Origin: Candidatus Omnitrophota bacterium
GTDB lineage: Bacteria; Omnitrophota; Gorgyraeia; Tantalellales; Tantalellaceae
NCBI GenBank assembly: GCA_013204685.1
Contig: JABMSC010000155.1
Location: 1-14,101, forward strand
Reading direction: 5' to 3'
DNA: 14,101 bases
In this document: positions 8,372-14,101 of the stretch, one piece after another
Numbering within the stretch: position 1 is the stretch's first letter
Layout of the letters: every line of letters begins with the position of its first letter
The notes under the pieces: model-generated
Told to the model about the DNA's origin: nothing
The model's database searches: none
What the model saw: only the letters and a program-made list of their open reading frames with translations
Translations under genes and position numbers: made by a program

Positions 8372-8400
8372 TTGACAAAGTGTAAACTATAGTGTGTTCT
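8372..8400 (+). promoter_or_regulatory. Candidate antitoxin promoter/operator
   Basis: A perfect -35 hexamer TTGACA (8372-8377) lies upstream of the antitoxin gene. At 17-base spacing the -10 would be TGTTCT (8395-8400), a poor match. Between them lie the perfect 8-base palindrome ACTATAGT (8386-8393) and a direct repeat AGTGT (8379-8383 and 8391-8395) 12 bases apart. Phd/YefM antitoxins typically repress their own promoters through such short palindromes. Confidence 0.4.
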
Positions 8401-8417
8401 TATATTGGAGATGTGAT

Positions 8418-8681
8418 ATGACCAAAAATATAAAATTAAAAGAATTAAGACCAAATCTCACTAAGATTATTGAAGAGGTAGATTCTAAGATGACCCGTTT
8501 TATCGTAACAAAGAGAGGGAAGCCGACTGCTGTGATAATGGCAATCGAGGATTACGAAAGCTTGCTTGAAACACTCGAGATACTTTCTAATGCTGGGCTT
8601 GGAGAGAAAATCAAAGCGGCAGAAGAGGATGTGAGAAAGGGAAACATTCAATCCTTAGACGAAATATACAAAAAACAGTAA
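8418..8681 (+). CDS. Phd/YefM-type antitoxin, solitary
   Basis: 87 residues from the ATG at 8418, chosen because GGAG (8407-8410) sits 7 bases upstream; the open frame reaches back to 8394 but lacks a good site there. The N-terminal part (IKLKELRPNLTKIIEEV, then FIVTKRGKPTAVIMAIEDYE) is a classic Phd/YefM fold: a DNA-binding dimer domain of about 55 residues with the conserved G-K-P-x-A-V strand. The C-terminal tail (KIKAAEEDVRKGN, SLDEIYKK) is the part that normally wraps and neutralises a RelE/ParE- or Doc-type toxin. The toxin gene usually follows directly, but here the convergent trkH stop begins 6 bases after this gene's stop and no toxin lies upstream either. It may be an orphan remnant, neutralise a distant toxin, or act as a repressor. 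Confidence 0.85.
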   Translation: MTKNIKLKELRPNLTKIIEEVDSKMTRFIVTKRGKPTAVIMAIEDYESLLETLEILSNAGLGEKIKAAEEDVRKGNIQSLDEIYKKQ

Positions 8682-8687
8682 TTTACG

Positions 8688-10292
8688 TTATTTCCTCCAG
8701 GATATAGGGGAGAGGGCGATGAGGACGGTATAGATCTCAAGCCTTCCGAGGAGCATCGAGAGGCAGAGGACCCATTTCCCGGGGATCGGGATCCATGCAT
8801 AGTTTTCCGCGGCGCCGATGCCTGATAAGCCGGGACCTATATTACACATTGTTGCGACAACCGATGTGACAGCCGTGGTAAAGTCACTTATCAGGAAGCT
8901 CATGACCGCCGAAAGGATCACGAAACATCCCAGAAAAAGCGCTATAAACCCTACGATATTCGCCACCTGTTTTTCTTTGAGTTCCTTCCCCGCTATTTTT
9001 ATGGGTGAGATGAGCCTGGGCTGAATAAGTGTCTTGACCTCACGCCACGCGGTTTTGATGCCTATCATGATCCTTGTCATCTTTATACCGCCGCCGGTAG
9101 AACCGGCGCACCCTCCGAAGAACATCAAGACTACCAGCATGAAACGTATAAAATTAGGCCACATGTCCGAGTCAGCCGTTGAATATCCTGTAGTGGTCGT
9201 TATGGATACCACCTGAAATGTTGCATTACGTACTTTGTCATGGAATGAACTTATCTTTTTTTCTTGATCAGCTATTTTTTCCGCGAGCATGCTTCCGGCA
9301 ATAGGTTCGCTGCGAAAACTTCTGGCGATCTGTTCCTTCGGAGCAAGACCACGCGTTTGAAGTACAAAAGCAGAGAGTATGATCGCTATTATGAGGACCG
9401 CGGAATAAAAACGGAACTCCCGGTTATTCTTTACGAGGTTCCATTTTCTGGCGAACAGGACCTGGTAATGAATGAGAAAGTTCATACCGGCAAAAAACAT
9501 GAAAACGATGACGACCCAGTCAATATAGGCGCTTTTGTACGCTCCGATGGATGCGCTTTTCGTAGAAAACCCCCCGGTAGCCATGGTGCCGAAAGCGTGG
9601 CAGAGTGCGTCAAAAATGGACATGCCGCCGAAGTTAAGAAGTATCACTTCCACAAGAGTCAAGAGGGCATAAACCCCCCACAAGATCTTGGCGGTTTGGC
9701 CAATACGAGGCTGGAGCCTCTCGGAAGTGGGCCCCGGAACTTCGCCGCGGAACATCTGATAACTTGCTATACCGAAAGCGGGAAGTATTGCAAGGGCCAA
9801 TGTTATGATCCCCATGCCCCCGAGCCAGTGGGTCATGCTCCTCCAGAAGAGTATCCCCCGGGGCAGCGCTTCTATGTTGGTCATAATACTTGCCCCGGTG
9901 GTCGTAAACCCGCTCATTATCTCGAAATAGGAGTCGGTAAACGCGCGGATTACCACGCTTGTCGTAACAGCCTCAGTCTGGGAGATAAAATAGAGGAACA
10001 GGGGCACAGAACCAAAGACGGTCAGAATGATCCACCCGAAAGTGACGATGGCAAAACCTTCTCGAATGCCCGTTCCGGTTAATTCATCACTGCCGATGAG
10101 TTTAAGAATGTTCCCGCAAATAAAAGATGAAACGATCGCGATAAGGAATCCAAGAAGCCTGTAGTCGAGAAGAATGGCGGGGAAGACTTTTGTCGGAATT
10201 TCGAAAAAAGCAATTGCTGCCGGAATAATAAGAACAAGAGCAAGGATCTCTAACAGTTTACCGACTGAAAATATTATAAAGCTTTTGCTCAT
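8688..10292 (-). CDS. trkH: TrkH-family potassium uptake channel subunit
   Basis: 534 residues, an integral inner-membrane protein that forms the K+ pathway of the Trk system with TrkA. The four pore-loop signatures of the TrkH/KtrB superfamily are visible: SGFTTTGAS (127-135), FGTMATGGFST (234-244), SITTTTGYST (363-372) and MCNIGPGLS (482-490). Also present are the conserved THWLGGMGI (154-162), CAGSTGGGIK (395-404, the loop over the pore) and the C-terminal LGRLEIYT. The protein is somewhat longer than typical TrkH (about 485 residues), partly because of a charged loop at about 315-355. The start follows the trkA stop by 21 bases with only a weak Shine-Dalgarno, so expression probably depends on readthrough from trkA. 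The TATAAT at 10299-10304 just upstream lacks a -35 at proper spacing. Confidence 0.95.
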   Translation of the reverse strand: MSKSFIIFSVGKLLEILALVLIIPAAIAFFEIPTKVFPAILLDYRLLGFLIAIVSSFICGNILKLIGSDELTGTGIREGFAIVTFGWIILTVFGSVPLFLYFISQTEAVTTSVVIRAFTDSYFEIMSGFTTTGASIMTNIEALPRGILFWRSMTHWLGGMGIITLALAILPAFGIASYQMFRGEVPGPTSERLQPRIGQTAKILWGVYALLTLVEVILLNFGGMSIFDALCHAFGTMATGGFSTKSASIGAYKSAYIDWVVIVFMFFAGMNFLIHYQVLFARKWNLVKNNREFRFYSAVLIIAIILSAFVLQTRGLAPKEQIARSFRSEPIAGSMLAEKIADQEKKISSFHDKVRNATFQVVSITTTTGYSTADSDMWPNFIRFMLVVLMFFGGCAGSTGGGIKMTRIMIGIKTAWREVKTLIQPRLISPIKIAGKELKEKQVANIVGFIALFLGCFVILSAVMSFLISDFTTAVTSVVATMCNIGPGLSGIGAAENYAWIPIPGKWVLCLSMLLGRLEIYTVLIALSPISWRK

Positions 10293-10313
10293 AGGATATT
10301 ATAGGGTTTGAGG

Positions 10314-11678
10314 TCAAGCGCCGTTTCCAAGGTCAAATGCTTTATTGACCAGATTAATATTTTTCTTAGGAGTTAAAACCATAACTTCATCGTTTTCCTG
10401 TATAACTGTGTCACCCCGCGGGATAATTACAGAGTTTCCCTGGATGATGCAGCCGACTATAATGGATTTCTTGAAAAATTTGTCAAGCTGCTGCAAGGAT
10501 TTACCTGTGACAGGGCTGTCCTTTCCGGCTTTAGCACGCATGACCTCGATATCGGCGGTTTTCAGCTGGAGGTGCGTGCCAAGGGAACCCATCTGTATCT
10601 TTTCAATGATCGCGTTCAGAGTGATCTCCTGCGGATAAATAATATGGTCCATGCCAAGAGAGGTAAATAATGTGTCGTACCGCTTGTCGTCTCTCAGGGC
10701 AATAGCCATACCGGCGCCTTCGACCTTTGCCAGTAAACAGGACATAACATTATCTTCCGGATATTTACCCGCGGCGATAAAACAGTCGACATGTTTAATG
10801 TTCATCTCCTCCAGCATGTCACTTTTTGTGCTGTCGAGGTGGAATACCTCAACCCCATGAAGCATAGATGCTGCGATACGTCCATGCTCAAGATCGGGAT
10901 CCGTCAGAATGACCTGTTCGCATAAAGGTTTCAACGCTTCAGCCAGGTGTATTGCCGTCAGCGTATCGCCTGAAACCACGATCTTTTTCATTTTTGAGAT
11001 CTTGCGGTTAATAAGAGTGCAAAATGTCTTAAAGGATTCTTTGGGCATTATAGCCACAAACTTATCGCCGGGCAGGAGCTTTTGATCGCCCGTGGGGGGA
11101 AGGCTTCTTCCCGTCCGGACAATTACCACGAAAAGCATCGGTGAGTCTTCCGCCATGCGTCTTATCTGGGCAAGCGTTTTATGAGCTATCGGCATGTCCT
11201 TGGTTACCCGATAACCGCGAAGATAAACATCATTTGCCTGGAAATTTGCGGTTTCAATTACATCCGGGAGCTCCACATACTGGAGGACCCTTTTCATTAC
11301 CTCCAGTTCGGGTTCGATCAGGCTGGTGACGCCCAGTTTTTCAAGGCTGACATTAGGAGTATTCTCGGTGTAGATATTAGATTTAACCCTGGCGATCCGT
11401 TTTTTAACGCCATTTTGCATGGCAAAGTTACAGACCAGGAGGTTGATCTCATCGCTGGGGGTAACAGCTATCACCAGGTCAGCTGATTTGATGTCTGCTT
11501 CATCCAGGACGGCCGGGCTTGAACCTGAACCCTCAACGACAAAAACATCAAGCTTGTTGTTGATATTTTCGCAAAGCTCTTTGTCCTTCTCGATGATCGT
11601 TATATAATGATTTAAACCGGAAAAATATTCCGCCAGACTGTATCCAACCATCCCGGCGCCAACAATAACAATTCTCAT
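10314..11678 (-). CDS. trkA: TrkA-type potassium channel gating subunit (two RCK domains)
   Basis: 454 residues, cytosolic, the regulatory ring of the Trk K+ channel; it binds NAD(H) and in some cases ATP. The layout is RCK_N 1-120, RCK_C about 140-222, RCK_N about 230-345, RCK_C about 365-445, the standard full-length TrkA. The first Rossmann motif is intact (VGAGMVG, residues 6-12, with acidic Glu30 or Asp32 after the second strand). The second reads VVSGDTLTAIHLAE, where the G-x-G-x-x-G is not conserved, so the second site may bind a different nucleotide or none. The start is set by a strong AAGGAG (minus strand, 11684-11689) 5 bases before the ATG. It is upstream of trkH and clearly in one operon with it. 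Confidence 0.95.
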   Translation of the reverse strand: MRIVIVGAGMVGYSLAEYFSGLNHYITIIEKDKELCENINNKLDVFVVEGSGSSPAVLDEADIKSADLVIAVTPSDEINLLVCNFAMQNGVKKRIARVKSNIYTENTPNVSLEKLGVTSLIEPELEVMKRVLQYVELPDVIETANFQANDVYLRGYRVTKDMPIAHKTLAQIRRMAEDSPMLFVVIVRTGRSLPPTGDQKLLPGDKFVAIMPKESFKTFCTLINRKISKMKKIVVSGDTLTAIHLAEALKPLCEQVILTDPDLEHGRIAASMLHGVEVFHLDSTKSDMLEEMNIKHVDCFIAAGKYPEDNVMSCLLAKVEGAGMAIALRDDKRYDTLFTSLGMDHIIYPQEITLNAIIEKIQMGSLGTHLQLKTADIEVMRAKAGKDSPVTGKSLQQLDKFFKKSIIVGCIIQGNSVIIPRGDTVIQENDEVMVLTPKKNINLVNKAFDLGNGA

Positions 11679-11706
11679 AAAAACTCCTTATAAAAATGCA
11701 CCCCAC

Positions 11707-11734
11707 ATTATACACCGATTCTGAAACATATCAA
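11707..11734 (-). promoter_or_regulatory. trkA-trkH operon promoter
   Basis: On the minus strand, -35 TTGATA (11729-11734) and a perfect -10 TATAAT (11707-11712) are separated by 16 bases. Transcription would start near 11700, giving a leader of about 20 bases that holds the AAGGAG site. An inverted repeat GGAAAA/TTTTCC (11738-11743 and 11759-11764) lies just upstream and could be an operator, but that is weak. Confidence 0.75.
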
Positions 11735-11775
11735 AAGGGAAAAGTCAAAAATAGCCGTTTTTCCAGTTTTGCGCC

Positions 11776-11804
11776 TTGCCAATCTACGTTCCCTCGGGTA
11801 TGAT
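11776..11804 (+). promoter_or_regulatory. Alpha/beta hydrolase promoter placing the start at the ATG
   Basis: -35 TTGCCA (11776-11781), a 17-base spacer and -10 TATGAT (11799-11804); both hexamers match consensus at 5 of 6 positions. The -10 ends 6 bases before the ATG at 11811, so transcription should begin at or within a base or two of the start codon. No Shine-Dalgarno lies between, consistent with a leaderless message. Confidence 0.7.
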
Positions 11805-11810
11805 ACTTGC

Positions 11811-12545
11811 ATGAACGAAATAATGCTGACTTCAGACAGCGATATAAAGATATCCGTGAATCATTATTCCCTGCCCGGAAAGGAAGCAGCTCTTATTGTC
11901 TGTCCGGGGTGTTTTATGACGAAAGATGCTGCGGGTTTTCGGAGGATCTCAGAAGCTTTTACCGGCAGCTATGACGTTCTGGCAATGGATTTTAGGGGCC
12001 ATGGAAGGAGTTCCGGATTATACACCTTTACGGCGAGGGAAACGGAGGATCTTTCAGCTGTTGTTAAATTCGCAAAAGAAAAATATTCCAGAATAGCTGT
12101 CATGGGGTTTTCTCTGGGGGCGGCTACGGCCTTGGTATACGCGGCTCGCTACAAGGACGTAGAGAGCGTTATAGCCGTAAGTGCGCCGACCGATTTTTTA
12201 AAAATAGAAAATCATTTTCTAAAAAAAGAAGCTGTAATTCCAACAGTGAAGAAGTTCGAGCCCGGGAAAAGCCCCAGTCTCCGTCCCGGAAATATCTTTC
12301 TTGATAAGGTTAAACCTATCGATGTTGTTTCCGGCATATCTCCGATCCCGGTCCTCTTTATTGCGGGGGACAAAGATCCGATCGTGCATCCTCATCACGC
12401 AGAGGAATTATATAAAAAAGCTATGATGCCGAAAGCAATTGAAGTTTTTGAAGGTGGATTTCATGCGGATGACATCTATATGCAGGAGGAGGAGAAATTT
12501 ATCAAGGTATGCAAAGATTGGCTGAGTGATACGATAGGGAAGTGA
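11811..12545 (+). CDS. Alpha/beta hydrolase (serine hydrolase, S33-like)
   Basis: 244 residues from the ATG at 11811, chosen over the in-frame TTG at 11769 because the promoter overlaps the intervening bases. The fold shows the usual order: oxyanion region PGCFMTKD (32-39), DFRGHGRSSG (60-69), nucleophile elbow GFSLGA (99-104, Ser101), acid in GDKDPIV (186-192, Asp187 or Asp189), and catalytic His218 in GFHADD. It is cytosolic, with no signal peptide. This resembles small serine-aminopeptidase/esterase-like hydrolases that act on ester, amide or acyl substrates; the substrate cannot be read from the sequence. It is transcribed divergently from trkA and is probably monocistronic, because the next gene has its own promoter. 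Confidence 0.85.
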   Translation: MNEIMLTSDSDIKISVNHYSLPGKEAALIVCPGCFMTKDAAGFRRISEAFTGSYDVLAMDFRGHGRSSGLYTFTARETEDLSAVVKFAKEKYSRIAVMGFSLGAATALVYAARYKDVESVIAVSAPTDFLKIENHFLKKEAVIPTVKKFEPGKSPSLRPGNIFLDKVKPIDVVSGISPIPVLFIAGDKDPIVHPHHAEELYKKAMMPKAIEVFEGGFHADDIYMQEEEKFIKVCKDWLSDTIGK

Positions 12546-12566
12546 TGGAAAATTTTGATATTTTAT

Positions 12567-12595
12567 TTGAAGGCATGAGCATCACGGTGTAAAAT
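12567..12595 (+). promoter_or_regulatory. Promoter of the DUF3568 lipoprotein operon
   Basis: -35 TTGAAG (12567-12572), a 17-base spacer and -10 TAAAAT (12590-12595). A strong ribosome-binding site AAGGAGGG (12611-12618) precedes the ATG at 12621. The promoter starts about 20 bases after the hydrolase stop, so the two genes can be transcribed separately. Confidence 0.65.
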
Positions 12596-12620
12596 ATAAC
12601 AAAAGATGTGAAGGAGGGTC

Positions 12621-13001
12621 ATGGCAAAAAACGCAATTATTCTATCTTTAATACTTGTACTATCACTGGCTACGACAGGATGCGCGCTTTTTCTGATAGG
12701 TGCCGGTGCGGCCGGTGGGATAGCTATCAGCAAGGATTCTGCCGAGCTTAATCTGGACAAGCCTTACGCAGAGGTGTATGAGGCTACCGTTGATGTTCTT
12801 GATGAGATGGGAGCTGTAAAGCTACAGGATATCAAGGCCGGTAGAGTGGAAGCGAGCGTACAGGGATCCAGTGTCACAGCAAAGGTAAAACGGATCACTG
12901 AAAAAACAACCGGCATAACGGTCAGCGCAAGAAAGAACCTGCTGCCGAATGTGGACATGGCAGTGAACGTTCTCAATAACGTCAACAATAAGTTCCAATA
13001 A
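12621..13001 (+). CDS. DUF3568-type lipoprotein
   Basis: 126 residues. A lipoprotein signal ends in SLATTGC with the acylated Cys at residue 21; the residue after Cys is Ala, so outer-membrane sorting is expected. Thr at -3 instead of Leu is unusual but allowed by the usual lipobox rules. After the Cys comes a short glycine-rich stretch (FLIGAGAAGG), then a small alpha-beta domain (LDKPYAEVYEATVDVLDEMG, then GSSVTAKVKRI, then VDMAVNVLNNV). This layout, including the glycine-rich stretch after the lipobox and the phrase about a precursor-like domain acting on side chains, matches DUF3568, a family of unknown function common in Omnitrophica and deltaproteobacteria. The start has an excellent ribosome-binding site. 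The next gene follows after 17 bases, so they are likely co-transcribed. Confidence 0.8.
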   Translation: MAKNAIILSLILVLSLATTGCALFLIGAGAAGGIAISKDSAELNLDKPYAEVYEATVDVLDEMGAVKLQDIKAGRVEASVQGSSVTAKVKRITEKTTGITVSARKNLLPNVDMAVNVLNNVNNKFQ

Positions 13002-13018
13002 GTTCCTGGGGATAAAAA

Positions 13019-13396
13019 ATGAACAAAACGCGTTCCATCGGAAGATCCTTCCTGGGATTAGTGGTATTTTTCTATGGGATAATGCTCGCTTATATCTCAT
13101 CGAAAGGGATACCGCTTTTCTACAGCGGCTTTTTCGAGGACAAATTTAACTTGATCCTTGTCGTAATACTCCTGCCGCTGGCATTAGGTTATATTTTCAG
13201 CGGAACAGATATATTAATGATGAAGGAGCGAGGCAGAAAGACGTTATTTGTAGTATCTCCGGTGACCCTGATTTTATTCACAGCAGCTGTCATATATTCT
13301 TTGATTACCGGAACAGGAGTTTCGGTAGATGCCTCGACCATCTCGATAATGGTATTACCGATAATTTTTGTGTTTTTTGTCACCAGACTAAAGTGA
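13019..13396 (+). CDS. Small four-helix membrane protein, unknown function
   Basis: 125 residues with four predicted transmembrane helices at about 10-28, 44-62, 75-95 and 106-123 and short loops; there is a small charged loop (KERGRK) between helices 2 and 3. I do not recognise the family. It starts 17 bases after the lipoprotein gene with a weak ribosome-binding site (CTGGGG), so translation may depend on the upstream gene. A strong hairpin terminator follows 10 bases after its stop, closing the two-gene unit. Confidence 0.75.
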   Translation: MNKTRSIGRSFLGLVVFFYGIMLAYISSKGIPLFYSGFFEDKFNLILVVILLPLALGYIFSGTDILMMKERGRKTLFVVSPVTLILFTAAVIYSLITGTGVSVDASTISIMVLPIIFVFFVTRLK

Positions 13397-13406
13397 TATT
13401 ATAAAT

Positions 13407-13441
13407 AAAAAGCCCCGCACCAGTTAAGCGCGGGGCTTTTT
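13407..13441. terminator. Bidirectional intrinsic terminator
   Basis: GC-rich stem AGCCCCGC (13411-13418) pairs perfectly with GCGGGGCT (13430-13437), and an AAAA/TTTT extension lengthens it to 12 pairs around an 11-base loop. Both strands show a U-rich tail (TTTTTATT on plus, TTTTTATTTAT on minus). It lies between convergent genes and serves both. Confidence 0.9.
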
Positions 13442-13466
13442 ATTGTGATACAGTTTTTGAGGTCTA

Positions 13467-14101
13467 TTATTTGTCTGCTTCGGAAAAGGCATCCCACGGC
13501 CATTCCTGGTCAAGCCTGTAACCTACGCTATCAGCAGGAGTTGGGAGGAATGCGGTTAAAAGCTGTGTCATACCGTCCCATTCACGGCTTGCGAAGTACC
13601 AGAGCCCCTTCATAACTCCGGTAGAAGGTTCATCCATTCCGGCTGCCTGCCGGAACTGGCCCGGGATTTCCAAAAATCCCAGAAGAAGATTACTGAATCC
13701 CATTCCGGCTTTTTTACCCATAGCTTCAAATCCGTTCTTCTTGATCGTTACCTCAGGCGTGCTTTTATCCCAGACATATTCACTATCAAGGTGTATGCCA
13801 AGTTCTTCAGTGTTCAAGGGGTCTGCCGCCCAGAAACCTACAAGATCAGAGAACCCGGAGAAAGTCCGGCCAAGCGAGTGGGTAAGTCCTAAGAAAAAGC
13901 CGGCAGCTACACCGCCGATCTTATTGTTTTCGTTACCCATGAAACCATTTTTCCAGCCTTTCGAGATCTGAACGGGAAACTCTCCGAATCCCGTAAAAGT
14001 GTTTACCATGCCCCTGCCGAATTTTGCACCCATACCATTGACGGGGTCTCTGCTGGTTTGAGCGTAAGAGACAACAGTTGTCGCCAGAAAAAAAGAAATG
14101 A
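13467..14101 (-). CDS. Secreted TIGR04073-type exosortase-associated protein, duplicated (5'-partial)
   Basis: The frame stays open to the right edge. Upstream of the internal ATG at 14033 it encodes ISFFLATTVVSYA-QTSRDPVN, the end of a signal peptide with likely cleavage after SYA, so the real start lies beyond the window. The mature protein has two copies of the TIGR04073 pattern (R/K-x-G-x-x-N-x-x-x-G-x-x-E-x-P, then a Gly-aromatic helix, then L-x-x-E-x-W-D). Copy 1 spans 13767-14024 (GRGMVNTFTGFGEFP to EYVWD); copy 2 spans 13488-13715 (GMGFSNLLLGFLEIPGQ to QEWPWDAF). TIGR04073 proteins are short secreted proteins of unknown function found in bacteria with exosortase/PEP-CTERM systems. Two copies in one chain is unusual for a family usually seen as single-unit proteins. 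Confidence 0.8.
   Translation of the reverse strand, partial: ISFFLATTVVSYAQTSRDPVNGMGAKFGRGMVNTFTGFGEFPVQISKGWKNGFMGNENNKIGGVAAGFFLGLTHSLGRTFSGFSDLVGFWAADPLNTEELGIHLDSEYVWDKSTPEVTIKKNGFEAMGKKAGMGFSNLLLGFLEIPGQFRQAAGMDEPSTGVMKGLWYFASREWDGMTQLLTAFLPTPADSVGYRLDQEWPWDAFSEADK

Noticed and set aside
9264..10082. 272-codon plus-strand open frame inside trkH
   Set aside because: It is antisense to all the conserved TrkH pore motifs; its protein is rich in unlikely charged and Pro/Gly runs, with no recognisable domain or ribosome-binding site.
10299..10304. TATAAT just before trkH as its own promoter
   Set aside because: No -35 at 16-18 bases; TTGACC lies only 8 bases away, too near.
11738..11764. 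Inverted repeat GGAAAA/TTTTCC between the divergent promoters as a regulator site
   Set aside because: Only 6 bases per arm, in AT-rich sequence, with no regulator gene nearby; too weak to list as a feature.

Overview
The window reads as a fragment of a moderately GC-balanced, Gram-negative-type bacterial genome. It probably comes from the Omnitrophica or another PVC-related candidate phylum. This is an inference from gene content: a secreted TIGR04073-type (exosortase-associated) protein, a DUF3568-type lipoprotein, and a giant secreted-looking mosaic protein with YD-like repeats and carbohydrate-binding-like modules. Promoters are ordinary sigma-70-like sites and most genes carry Shine-Dalgarno sequences.

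Left 8.4 kb (accessory). One open frame fills bases 1-7889, is already open at the left edge, and encodes more than 2,600 residues. In order it has degenerate YD-type repeats, three diverged copies of a roughly 170-180 residue beta-sandwich module, more YD-like sequence, two coiled coils, a DUF4214-like motif, a C39-peptidase-like domain that seems to lack its catalytic cysteine, a Gly/Ala-rich hydrophobic stretch, a helical region, and a C-terminal alpha/beta-hydrolase-like domain (GFSAGS nucleophile elbow, later Asp and His). Four bases after its stop comes a small membrane-anchored HEAT-repeat protein. I read the pair as a polymorphic-toxin-like effector with a candidate immunity protein. 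The last ~1.3 kb of the big gene and the HEAT gene are much more AT-rich than the middle of the big gene, as expected of an exchanged toxin/immunity cassette. A solitary Phd/YefM-type antitoxin with no toxin follows.

Middle (8.7-11.7 kb, core). trkA and trkH lie on the minus strand in the order trkA-trkH, 21 bases apart, and encode a Trk-type potassium uptake system: TrkH is the membrane channel and TrkA the cytosolic dinucleotide-binding gate. A near-consensus promoter drives trkA.

Right (11.8-14.1 kb). Divergent from trkA is an alpha/beta hydrolase gene whose near-consensus promoter would start transcription at or next to the ATG, so its mRNA is probably leaderless. A DUF3568-type lipoprotein and a four-helix membrane protein follow as a likely two-gene operon with its own promoter. 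The operon ends at a strong hairpin that serves as a bidirectional terminator. On the other side of it a minus-strand gene for a secreted, internally duplicated TIGR04073-type protein runs off the right edge.

No rRNA, tRNA, CRISPR array, transposase or riboswitch was recognised. Genes cover nearly the whole window, and the longest gene-free stretch is about 130 bases (11679-11810).
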